Assembly (NCBI GenBank): GCA_036509255.1
Contig: DATCFY010000205.1
Span: forward strand, 14,424-78,423
Direction of reading: 5' to 3'
Source: RYN-230 sp036509255
GTDB lineage: Bacteria > Actinomycetota > Actinomycetes > Streptosporangiales > Streptosporangiaceae
Length of the DNA: 64,000 nt
A program made the translations under genes and the position numbers. The notes beneath the pieces are model-generated. The model had not been told where the DNA came from and made no database searches. It saw nothing but the letters and a program-made list of their open reading frames with translations. Below, piece after piece: positions 23,272 to 31,868 of this stretch (position 1 is its first letter; the number at the start of each line of letters is the position of its first letter).

Positions 23272-26175
23272 ATGACAAGCACCATGAACGGGGCGGAGTC
23301 GCACGCGTCCGTGCAGACCGGGGCGGACGCGCCGCGCGTTCGGGAGCGCGGCGGGCCGGCACGGGCCCGGGCGAGCGTCGTCACGACGCCGCCGGGCCAG
23401 GAACGGCCGCGGTTCCTCGAAGGCAAGCTCCAGATCCCGCAGCCGCATTTCCCGGTGCTGCGCCGGCGCCGGATCACCGGCCTGCTCGACCAGGCCGTCC
23501 GGAACCGGGTGACGCTGATCTCCGGGCCGCCCGGGGCCGGGAAGACGGTGGCCTGCGCCACCTGGGCCGCCGCCGCGCCGCAGGCCCGCCGGGTGGTCTG
23601 GCTGACCCTGGACGCCGAGGACCAGCAGGCCTGGTTCTGGGCCTACGTATGCGCCGGGCTCGGCAGGCTGCGGTCCATCCCGGCCGAATCACTCCGGTCG
23701 CTCGAAGACGTGTCGCCGGACGGGTTCCCGTTGCGGCTGGTCGAAGCGGCGCAAACCTTCACCGAGCCGGTCATCCTGGTCCTCGATGACATCCACGAGC
23801 TGACCGATTCAGCCGTCCTGGGCGGGATCGACCTGCTGATCCGGCACGCACCGGCCACTCTGCGGCTGGTCCTGTCCGCCCGGCAGCCACCCGCGCTGCA
23901 GCTGGCCAGGCTGCGCGTGTCCGGCGAGATGGCCGACATCGGCGGCCACGACCTCGCCTGCACCAGCGACGAAGCGGACGCCTACTTCTCGATGCTGGCG
24001 CTGGACGTCGACCCCGGGGCCCGGGACGCGCTGCTGCGGCGCACCCAGGGCTGGATGGCCGGCCTCCGGCTGGCCGCCATGCGGGCCCGGGCCGACCCCG
24101 AACCCGGCGCGAAGATCACCGACCTGGCCGGGGACGAGCCGATCGTGACCGACTACCTGTGGGACGAGGTGCTCGTCAAGCAGGCTCCGGCCACGCGCCT
24201 GTTCCTGCTCCGGACCTGCATCGCCGGCCAGGTATCCGGCGACCTGGCCGACGCGCTGACCGGGCAGTCCGGCAGCGCCCGCACGCTGGACCGCCTCAGC
24301 CGGGAAAACAGCTTCGTGGACGTGGTCGACCGTGAGCCCGGCGAGTACGTCTACCACCCGCTGCTGCGCCAGGTGCTCACCGCCGAACTGCACCGGGAGA
24401 TCCCGCACGAGATCCCGGTCCTGCTCCGCCGGGCCGCCCGCTGGTACGCCGCACATGACCAGCCGATCGCGTCGGTGCGCTGCGCGGCCGAGGCCCAGGA
24501 CTGGGACTACGCGGCGCAGACCCTGGCCGAGGCCGGAGCCGGGCTGGCCAGCCCCGGATCCACCGCGGACCTGGAGAGCGTGCTGTCCCTGTTCCCCACG
24601 GACCGCTCCGCCGACGACCCGGCGGTCGCCGCGGCGTGGGCCGCCGCCCGGCTGTGGGACGGCGACCGCGACGGGGCCGCCGCGTACCTGGACAGCGGCG
24701 ACCGCTCGCTCAGCCGCGCAGTCCCGGCGATGCAGCGGATCATGGAGCCCACTCTGGCCGCGCTGCGGGTCATGCTGGCCGGCGGCCGGACGGACCCCGA
24801 CCCCGCCCTCCTGGCCGGCGCCCGTTCGCTGGCCGAGCGGACCCAGGCGACCGCCAGCACCCAGCCCGAGCACCGCGCCGTGGGGCTGCTGTGGTTCGCG
24901 CTTGGCGTGGCCCGGCTGCGCCGCTGGGAGATCCAGCAGGCCCGGCACGCGCTGCGGCACGCCGACCGGCAACTCGCCGCGGGCAACCTGGCCGTGCTCC
25001 AGGCCCGGGCGCGGGCCTGGCGGGCGCTCGCCGAGGCCTGGTACGGCGACCTCACCGCCGCCCGCCGGTCCGCCGCTGACGTGCTGGCCGGGCAGGGCGT
25101 GACCGAGCGAGGGCTGGCCGAGGGCGGCCGGGCCGAGCTGGGGGCGTGGAGTGCGGGCTGGGAAGCCGGTGCCGGAGGCGGGGCCGTCGGCGGGACTCCC
25201 GCCGACGGCGGGATTGCCGGAGGCGCCGAGGGGACCGGGAAAGCCCAGGCCGCCGAGCTCGCGGCGCTGGCCCAGGCCCTGGTCAGCCTGCGCCGCGACG
25301 ACCTGTCCACCGCGCAGCGGCTGCTGGAGGGCATCGACCCCCAGCTGACCGGCCAGTTCCCGGGAGAGCCGTCCGTGGCCGCGGTCGCGGCGCTGATCCG
25401 GGCCCGGGTCCTGCTCGCGGACGGCGACGCCACCGCGGCCACCGCGCTGCTGTCCAGGCTCCGCGAGACGTGGGGGCCTGCCCATCCGGCGCTGGCCGAC
25501 GTGCTGACCGTCGCCGAGGGTGACGTCGCCCTGCGGGTCGGCAACACCGGCCGGGCCCGCGCGGTCCTGCTGCTGGTCGAGGAGGGCGAGCACTTCGACC
25601 GGGCCGACGGCCGGCTGCTGCGCGGCGGCCTGCTCATCGCCGAGGGCGACTTCAAGAGCGCGCTGGAGGCGGTGGAGCCGTGCCTGGACGGCGCGGCCGA
25701 CGGGGTGACTCTGCAGGAGCAGATCTCCGGGCTGCTGATCGCGGCGGCCGCGCAACGCCGCCTCGGGTCCAGCGACGAGGCCGCCGGGCTGCTGGAACGA
25801 GCCCTGGCGCTGGCCGAGCCAGACGGCGCGTACCGGGCCTTCCTGGACGGGGGAGCCTCGGTCCGCTCAGCGATGACCGTGCTCATCGCGCCGACCAGCC
25901 GTCACGCCGGCTTCGCCGGCCGCATCCTGGAGCGTTTCGACGCCCAGGCGCCCCGGCCGGGCGGCCCGGCGGACGCGGTCAGCGTGCCGCTCACCGACAG
26001 CGAACGGGCTGTGCTGCGCTTCCTCCCCTCGCACATGACCAACGAGGAGATCTCCCAGGCGCTGTTCCTGTCCATCAACACGGTCAAGACGCACTTGCGC
26101 TCGGCCTACCGGAAGCTGGGCGTCAGCTCCCGCCGCGAGGCCATCGCCCGGGGGCGCCGGCTGGGGCTGTTGTAG
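23272..26175 (+). CDS. MalT-like LuxR-family ATP-dependent transcriptional regulator
   Basis: A 967-residue regulator. ATG at 23272 has GGGGGGG upstream. Layout: a disordered N-terminus (1-45), a STAND-type NTPase with Walker A GPPGAGKT (85-92) and Walker B VILVLDDIHEL, a winged-helix/arm region, and a long TPR-like helical domain. The C-terminal LuxR helix-turn-helix spans about 903-967 and is marked by LTDSERAVLRFLPSHMTNEEISQ and SINTVKTHLRSAYRKLGVSSR. Such proteins are activated by a ligand (maltotriose in MalT) and ATP. A low-complexity Gly/Ala insert lies near residue 620-660. Placement next to a GH15 enzyme suggests sugar-responsive control, but this is inference. Confidence 0.9.
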   Translation: MTSTMNGAESHASVQTGADAPRVRERGGPARARASVVTTPPGQERPRFLEGKLQIPQPHFPVLRRRRITGLLDQAVRNRVTLISGPPGAGKTVACATWAAAAPQARRVVWLTLDAEDQQAWFWAYVCAGLGRLRSIPAESLRSLEDVSPDGFPLRLVEAAQTFTEPVILVLDDIHELTDSAVLGGIDLLIRHAPATLRLVLSARQPPALQLARLRVSGEMADIGGHDLACTSDEADAYFSMLALDVDPGARDALLRRTQGWMAGLRLAAMRARADPEPGAKITDLAGDEPIVTDYLWDEVLVKQAPATRLFLLRTCIAGQVSGDLADALTGQSGSARTLDRLSRENSFVDVVDREPGEYVYHPLLRQVLTAELHREIPHEIPVLLRRAARWYAAHDQPIASVRCAAEAQDWDYAAQTLAEAGAGLASPGSTADLESVLSLFPTDRSADDPAVAAAWAAARLWDGDRDGAAAYLDSGDRSLSRAVPAMQRIMEPTLAALRVMLAGGRTDPDPALLAGARSLAERTQATASTQPEHRAVGLLWFALGVARLRRWEIQQARHALRHADRQLAAGNLAVLQARARAWRALAEAWYGDLTAARRSAADVLAGQGVTERGLAEGGRAELGAWSAGWEAGAGGGAVGGTPADGGIAGGAEGTGKAQAAELAALAQALVSLRRDDLSTAQRLLEGIDPQLTGQFPGEPSVAAVAALIRARVLLADGDATAATALLSRLRETWGPAHPALADVLTVAEGDVALRVGNTGRARAVLLLVEEGEHFDRADGRLLRGGLLIAEGDFKSALEAVEPCLDGAADGVTLQEQISGLLIAAAAQRRLGSSDEAAGLLERALALAEPDGAYRAFLDGGASVRSAMTVLIAPTSRHAGFAGRILERFDAQAPRPGGPADAVSVPLTDSERAVLRFLPSHMTNEEISQALFLSINTVKTHLRSAYRKLGVSSRREAIARGRRLGLL

Positions 26176-26242
26176 GCCGGTAGGCAGTCTGGTGACGGCA
26201 GAGAGTCCAGGGTGGTACCCGGCTGGTGCCCGGCCCCGCACA

Positions 26243-26287
26243 TGACCTAACGGATGGTGCCGCTGGAACGGACCATCCGTTAGGTCA
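26243..26287. terminator. Bidirectional hairpin between convergent genes
   Basis: A 16-bp perfect inverted repeat, TGACCTAACGGATGGT (26243-26258) and its complement (26272-26287), has a 13-nt loop. It lies between the LuxR regulator gene (+) and the HdeD-like gene (-), which converge. It is a good candidate for a shared terminator. Confidence 0.7.
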
Positions 26288-26302
26288 CGTAAGTTCTCGC
26301 GG

Positions 26303-26977
26303 TTACGCGAGCGCGGCCTTGGCGGCGTGCCGAATGGAGAGCGCCATCACGCCCAGCATCACCCCGTAGGCGAGCAGCCAGATGCCCATCACCCAGAGCA
26401 GGACGCTCAGCGAGATCTTGGGCCAGAACATCACGATCAGGCCGGCGGCCAGGCTCAGCACGCCGGTGACCGCGCGCAGCCCGCGCCCGGTCCCGGGCCC
26501 GGACGTGGCGGCCACGCTCAGGTCCACGATCCCGTGCAGGGTCCAGAACACCCCGACGATGAACGCGAGCAGGACCACCGTGACGTCGAGATGCCGCAGG
26601 CAGTAGAGCCCGGCCAGGATAGCCAGCAGGCCGATGATGACGTAGGCCGCCCGCATGCCGCCGGTGGCGTCGTGCGCGGTGAACCCGTGGATCAGCCGGA
26701 AAAGGCCGCTGACCAGCAGCGCCACGCCGAGCAGCGCGGCCACGACAATGAGCGTCGCCTTGGGCCAGACCAGCAGGATCAGCCCGACCGCGAACGTCAC
26801 GACCGCGACGAGCATGATCACCTGCCAGGCCTGCGCCCAGATTGCGGCCGACTCCCGCTGGTAAAGACCCGGGCCGGACGATCCGGCGCCGGCACCGTAC
26901 TCCGTGGTCCCGTCGCCGCGGCCTGGCTCTGATGGCGGTACGGTGCGGTCCCCCTGCCCTGCTTGCTGAGCTGTCAT
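26303..26977 (-). CDS. HdeD-like (DUF308) membrane protein
   Basis: A 224-residue protein with a disordered N-terminus of about 45 residues and six membrane helices in pairs. Characteristic segments are GLILLVWPKATLIVVAALLG, LLVSGLFRLIHGF, LAILAGLYCLRH and AAGLIVMFWPKISLSVLLWV, the repeated WP motif of the DUF308/HdeD family. HdeD is linked to acid resistance in E. coli; the actinobacterial role is unknown. AGGAGG precedes the start. A palindromic operator lies 73 nt upstream, at nearly the same distance as for the DUF1269 gene. Confidence 0.88.
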   Translation of the reverse strand: MTAQQAGQGDRTVPPSEPGRGDGTTEYGAGAGSSGPGLYQRESAAIWAQAWQVIMLVAVVTFAVGLILLVWPKATLIVVAALLGVALLVSGLFRLIHGFTAHDATGGMRAAYVIIGLLAILAGLYCLRHLDVTVVLLAFIVGVFWTLHGIVDLSVAATSGPGTGRGLRAVTGVLSLAAGLIVMFWPKISLSVLLWVMGIWLLAYGVMLGVMALSIRHAAKAALA

Positions 26978-27049
26978 AGCGCCTCCTAGGTTCCGCGGAA
27001 CTACGCGCCACTACGCTCTCCAGCGTGCTCAGCCCCAGCGGGGCGGGCA

Positions 27050-27066
27050 CCACCCGCGGCGGGTGA
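27050..27066. promoter_or_regulatory. CCACCC-N5-GGGTGA palindrome (site 9) before the HdeD-like gene
   Basis: On the minus strand the sequence is TCACCC GCCGC GGGTGG, 73 nt upstream of the HdeD-like start and 72 nt before the tig -10 element, in the divergent region. The core CACCCGC-G-GCGGGTG is a 7-1-7 palindrome like site 3. Confidence 0.65.
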
Positions 27067-27137
27067 AGCGGGGTAAAACGGAGGCACGACGGGCACCCGG
27101 CATGTCGTCACCGCCCAGGGATCCTCGCGCGGGCCAC

Positions 27138-27143
27138 TAGACT
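27138..27143 (+). promoter_or_regulatory. -10 element TAGACT upstream of tig
   Basis: TAGACT fits the actinobacterial TANNNT consensus. Transcription would start near 27150, giving tig a leader of about 130 nt. No convincing -35 hexamer is seen. Confidence 0.55.
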
Positions 27144-27150
27144 GACGCCC

Positions 27151-27273
27151 GTGGCCGTCAGCGGCTGCGCTGGGTCGCGCGTAACCGCGTACGAGGCGCG
27201 GCGGGCGCGGCTAGTCAGGAGACTTCAGGGCGCAGCAGCGCAGCACATACCGAGCACATGGATCAGGGAGTGA
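27151..27273 (+). other. Possible leaderless upstream ORF before tig (40 codons)
   Basis: A GTG 7 nt after the -10 element opens a frame of 40 codons that ends at TGA 27271-27273, 7 nt before the tig start and overlapping the tig ribosome binding region. It uses codons rare in this genome (AGG, AGA, CTA, ATA, ACA), so it is either noncoding or a regulatory leader peptide. Evidence is positional only. Confidence 0.3.
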
Positions 27274-27280
27274 CGGCGAC

Positions 27281-28756
27281 GTGAAGACCGACGTCGAGGA
27301 GCTTGGCCCCACCCGGGTGAAGCTGACCATCGAAGTTCCGTTCGAGGAGCTGAAGGGCAGCCTCGACAAGGCGTATCGCGAGGTCGCCCGGCAGGTGCGG
27401 GTGCCCGGCTTCCGCCCGGGCCGGGTGCCGCCGCGCATCATCGACCAGCGGTTCGGCCGCGGGATGGTGCTGGAGCAGGCGGTCAATGAGGCTGTGCCGC
27501 AGTTCTACGGCCAGGCGCTGCAGGAGAACGACGTGTTCGCGCTCGGCCAGCCGGACCTCGAGATCACCAAGCTGGACGACGGCAAGGAGCTCGCCTTCAC
27601 CGCCGAGGTGGACGTGCGGCCCAAGTTCGAGATCCCCGATCTCCAGGGGCTGCCGGTGACCGTGGACACCGCGGTGGTCACCCCGGACGACGTCGAGGAG
27701 TACATCGGCGGCCTCCGGGAGCGGTTCGCGTCGCTGAAGGGCGTTGACCGGCCCGTCGAGGACGGGGACTTCACCTCGATCGACCTGTCCGCCTCGGTGG
27801 GCGGTGAGCCGGTCGACGATGCCCAGGTGAGCGGCTACTCCTACCAGGTCGGCAGCGGCTCGTTGCTGGAGGGCCTGGACGAGGCGCTGATCGGCACGTC
27901 GGCTGGCGAGTCCAAGACCTTCACCGCTGAGCTGGTCGGCGGGGAGCACGGCGGCGACCAGGCCGACGTGACCGTGACCGTGCATAGCGTCAAGGTCAAG
28001 GAGCTTCCGGAGCTGGACGACGAGTTCGCCCAGTCCGCCAGCGAATACGACACGCTCGGCGAGTTCCGCGCCGGCACGCGGGCCCAGCTGGAGACCATGA
28101 AGCGGATGCAGCAGGTCGGCCAGGCGCGGGAGCGCGCGCTGGACGCGGTCCTCAGCCGGATCGACATCCCGCTGCCGGACAGCATGGTCGACAGCGAGGC
28201 GCAGATGCGGCGTGAGTCGCTCGACGAGCAGCTGGAGCGGGCCGGCACCAGCATGGACGACTATCTCGCGACGTCCGGACAGAGCGCCGAGGAGCTCGAA
28301 GCCGACATCTCCGGCAGCGCGCAGCGCTCGGTCAAGGCCGGGTTCGTGCTGGACCAGCTGGCCCGGCAGGAAGAGCTGGGCATCGAGCAGGAAGAGCTGA
28401 ACTCGTTCGTCATCGAGCAGGCCTACCGGATGGGCGTCCAGCCCGACCGGCTGGCCCAGGAGCTGGCCGACCGGGGCCAGATCGGCTCCGTGATCACCGA
28501 GGTACTGCGGGGCAAGGCGCTCACCCTGATCACCGAGCGCGCGACCGTGACCGACGAGGCCGGCGAGCCGGTGGACATCGAGGCAGCGATGCGGCCCGAG
28601 GAGGCGGAGGAGGCGGACGCTGACGCGGCCGCCGAGGCCACTGCCGCCGATGACAGCGCGGCTGAGGCCAGCGCCGGGGCAGCCGAGGATGGCCCGGCCG
28701 AGGATGGCTCCGAGGACAGCCCGGCGGATGACGAGCCAGGTGGCACTACCGCGTGA
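27281..28756 (+). CDS. tig: Trigger factor
   Basis: A 491-residue ribosome-associated chaperone and peptidyl-prolyl isomerase. The N-terminal ribosome-binding domain (1-110) contains GFRPGRVPPRIID, the family signature that docks at L23. The PPIase domain lies around 150-240 and the helical C-terminal domain around 250-430. The last 55 residues are an Asp/Glu/Ala-rich tail. GTG at 27281 has CAGGGAG upstream. As in other actinomycetes it heads the clpP1-clpP2-clpX block, which follows after 164 bp on the same strand. Confidence 0.95.
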   Translation: MKTDVEELGPTRVKLTIEVPFEELKGSLDKAYREVARQVRVPGFRPGRVPPRIIDQRFGRGMVLEQAVNEAVPQFYGQALQENDVFALGQPDLEITKLDDGKELAFTAEVDVRPKFEIPDLQGLPVTVDTAVVTPDDVEEYIGGLRERFASLKGVDRPVEDGDFTSIDLSASVGGEPVDDAQVSGYSYQVGSGSLLEGLDEALIGTSAGESKTFTAELVGGEHGGDQADVTVTVHSVKVKELPELDDEFAQSASEYDTLGEFRAGTRAQLETMKRMQQVGQARERALDAVLSRIDIPLPDSMVDSEAQMRRESLDEQLERAGTSMDDYLATSGQSAEELEADISGSAQRSVKAGFVLDQLARQEELGIEQEELNSFVIEQAYRMGVQPDRLAQELADRGQIGSVITEVLRGKALTLITERATVTDEAGEPVDIEAAMRPEEAEEADADAAAEATAADDSAAEASAGAAEDGPAEDGSEDSPADDEPGGTTA

Positions 28757-28920
28757 CGCGGCCGGGAGCTGGTGCCCGACCAGGGCCGTCCGCGGCTCCT
28801 GGGCGGCGCCCGCTCCGGGTGGAAGGGCCTGCGCCGACAGCGAACAGGGCTGGGGCGCGGACGATCTGACCCTGGCCGGGAGTTATCGTCCATGTCAATG
28901 ACGCAGATATGTGAGCGGAA

Positions 28921-29568
28921 ATGGAGAGCAGAGTGACGCCTCCGGCCTTCGAGGACCCGACAGGGATCCTGGCGCGCACCGCGGAAGCGGCCCCGCCGCT
29001 GATTACCGAACAGATATTCAGCCGGCTGCTCCGGCACCGGATCATCTTCCTCGGCCAGCAGGTTGACGAGGACATCGCTAACCGGATGTGCGCCGAGATG
29101 GTGCTGCTCGCCTCCGAGGACGAAAAGCGCGATATCAGCATCTACATCAACTCACCCGGCGGCTCCGTCTACGCCGGCCTGGCCATCTACGACGTGATGC
29201 AGTACGTGCCGAACGACATCGCCACCTACGCGATGGGCATGGCCGCGTCCATGGGCCAGTTCCTGCTGTCGGCCGGGACCCTGGGCAAGCGTTACGCGCT
29301 GCCGCACGCCAGCGTGCTGATGCACCAGCCGTCCGGCGGCATCGGCGGGACCGCCTCGGACATCAGGATCCAGGCCGAGCAGATGCTGTACATCAAGCGC
29401 ACCCTGGCCGAGCGCACGGCCTTCCACACCGGGCAGACCGTCGAGCAGATCGAGAAGGACGCCGACCGGGACCGCTGGTTCACCGCGGACCAGGCCAAGG
29501 AGTACGGCTTCGTGGACCATGTGATCCGCAGCGCCCTCGAAGTCCCGACCGTCGGGCCGGTGTCATGA
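28921..29568 (+). CDS. clpP1: ATP-dependent Clp protease proteolytic subunit 1
   Basis: A 215-residue serine peptidase. The catalytic triad is visible: S110 in MGMAASMGQ, H135 in VLMHQPSGG and D184 in DRDRWFTAD. YINSPGGSVYAGLAIYD is the oxyanion/handle region. ATG at 28921 is used; GTG at 28933, with GGAG 6 nt upstream, is an alternative. The stop overlaps an ATG of the next gene (ATGA), so clpP1 and clpP2 are in one operon and probably form the mixed tetradecamer known from actinobacteria. Confidence 0.95.
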   Translation: MESRVTPPAFEDPTGILARTAEAAPPLITEQIFSRLLRHRIIFLGQQVDEDIANRMCAEMVLLASEDEKRDISIYINSPGGSVYAGLAIYDVMQYVPNDIATYAMGMAASMGQFLLSAGTLGKRYALPHASVLMHQPSGGIGGTASDIRIQAEQMLYIKRTLAERTAFHTGQTVEQIEKDADRDRWFTADQAKEYGFVDHVIRSALEVPTVGPVS

Positions 29569-29612
29569 ATCGCCACGCCGGACCCACCGGACATGGAGCG
29601 GAGGAGCCGCAA

Positions 29613-30287
29613 GTGAGTACATCCAGCCGCGGGCTGGCCGGGCCGCGGCACCTGGTGCCGGGGTCGGCGGAATCCCGCTACGTCCTGCCTTCGTTCGTCG
29701 AGCGCACGTCGTACGGCATCAAGGAGATGAACCCGTACAACAAGCTCTTCGAGGAGCGGATCATCTTCCTGGGCGTGCAGATCGACGACGCCTCCGCCAA
29801 CGACGTCATCGCGCAGCTGATCGCGCTGGAGTCGCTGGACCCGGACCGCGACATCACCATGTACATCAACTCGCCGGGCGGGTCGGTGACCTCGATGATG
29901 GCGATCTACGACACGATGCAGTTCGTCCAGCCTGAGCTGCAGACGGTCTGCATCGGCCAGGCGGCCTCCGGGGCTGCGGTGCTGCTCGCCGCGGGCACGA
30001 AGGGCAAGCGGCTGGCCCTGCCGAACGCCCGCATCCTGCTGCACCAGCCGGCCACCGAGGGCGGCTACGGGCAGTCCAGTGACCTGGAGATCCAGGCCCA
30101 CGAGATCCTCCGGATGCGGTCGGCGATGGAGCACATCGTCGCCATGCACACCGGCCGGACCGAAGAGCAGGTCCGCGAGGACATCGAGCGGGACAAGTTC
30201 TTCACCGCCGAGGAGGCCAAGGAATACGGTCTGGTGGATGAAGTTCTGTCCAGCTTGAAGCGGCGCAGCGAGGTAGGGTCGTCCTAA
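29613..30287 (+). CDS. clpP2: ATP-dependent Clp protease proteolytic subunit 2
   Basis: A 224-residue paralog of ClpP1. The triad is S119 in IGQAASGA, H144 in LLHQPATEG and D194 in ERDKFFTAE. GTG at 29613 is chosen because GGAGGAG lies 6 nt upstream. ATG at 29565, overlapping the clpP1 stop as ATGA, is in frame and may be used instead, adding 16 residues. It works with ClpP1 and the ClpX unfoldase encoded 202 bp downstream. Confidence 0.93.
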   Translation: MSTSSRGLAGPRHLVPGSAESRYVLPSFVERTSYGIKEMNPYNKLFEERIIFLGVQIDDASANDVIAQLIALESLDPDRDITMYINSPGGSVTSMMAIYDTMQFVQPELQTVCIGQAASGAAVLLAAGTKGKRLALPNARILLHQPATEGGYGQSSDLEIQAHEILRMRSAMEHIVAMHTGRTEEQVREDIERDKFFTAEEAKEYGLVDEVLSSLKRRSEVGSS

Positions 30288-30489
30288 CCAGGAGGATTCG
30301 TCCTCTCGGGTGGACGGCACCGGGGTCCAGCCCTCGCGGCGGGGGCCCCGGAGGCGGTACCGTCAGAGGTAGAAGGTAAGCCGGCGGGCACCAAGCGGCC
30401 CGAGGCAGTGACGAGTGTGGTGGCACGGCGCAATGCCGCCGTCGGCCCCGAGGCTGGGGCCAGGCGGCCCCAGGTAAAGGAGTAGCTGG

Positions 30490-31767
<1,278 letters not shown>

Positions 31768-31773
31768 ACCGGA

Positions 31774-31793
31774 GCAGCCCGGCGCCGGGCTGC
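31774..31793 (+). terminator. Terminator hairpin after clpX
   Basis: GCAGCCCGGCGCCGGGCTGC is a perfect 20-bp palindrome starting 7 nt after the clpX stop. It precedes the separate valS promoter. Confidence 0.7.
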
Positions 31794-31854
31794 AGGGCCT
31801 CGATGCCCGGCCTCCTGCACGGTGACCTTGCACGGGCGGCGTTGTCTGCGGCAC

Positions 31855-31860
31855 TAGACT
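31855..31860 (+). promoter_or_regulatory. -10 element TAGACT of a leaderless valS transcript
   Basis: TAGACT ends 8 nt before GTG 31869, the spacing expected if transcription starts at the start codon. No ribosome binding site is seen before that GTG, which supports leaderless translation. Confidence 0.55.
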
Positions 31861-31868
31861 CGGCTGTC

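Noticed and set aside
23809..25755. 648-residue minus-strand open frame opposite the LuxR regulator
   Set aside because: Antisense frame without family motifs, produced by the GC-rich third positions of the real gene.
28757..28920. ClgR operator before clpP1
   Set aside because: ClgR is known to control clpP in actinomycetes, but I found no palindrome of the GTTCGC...GCGAAC type here.
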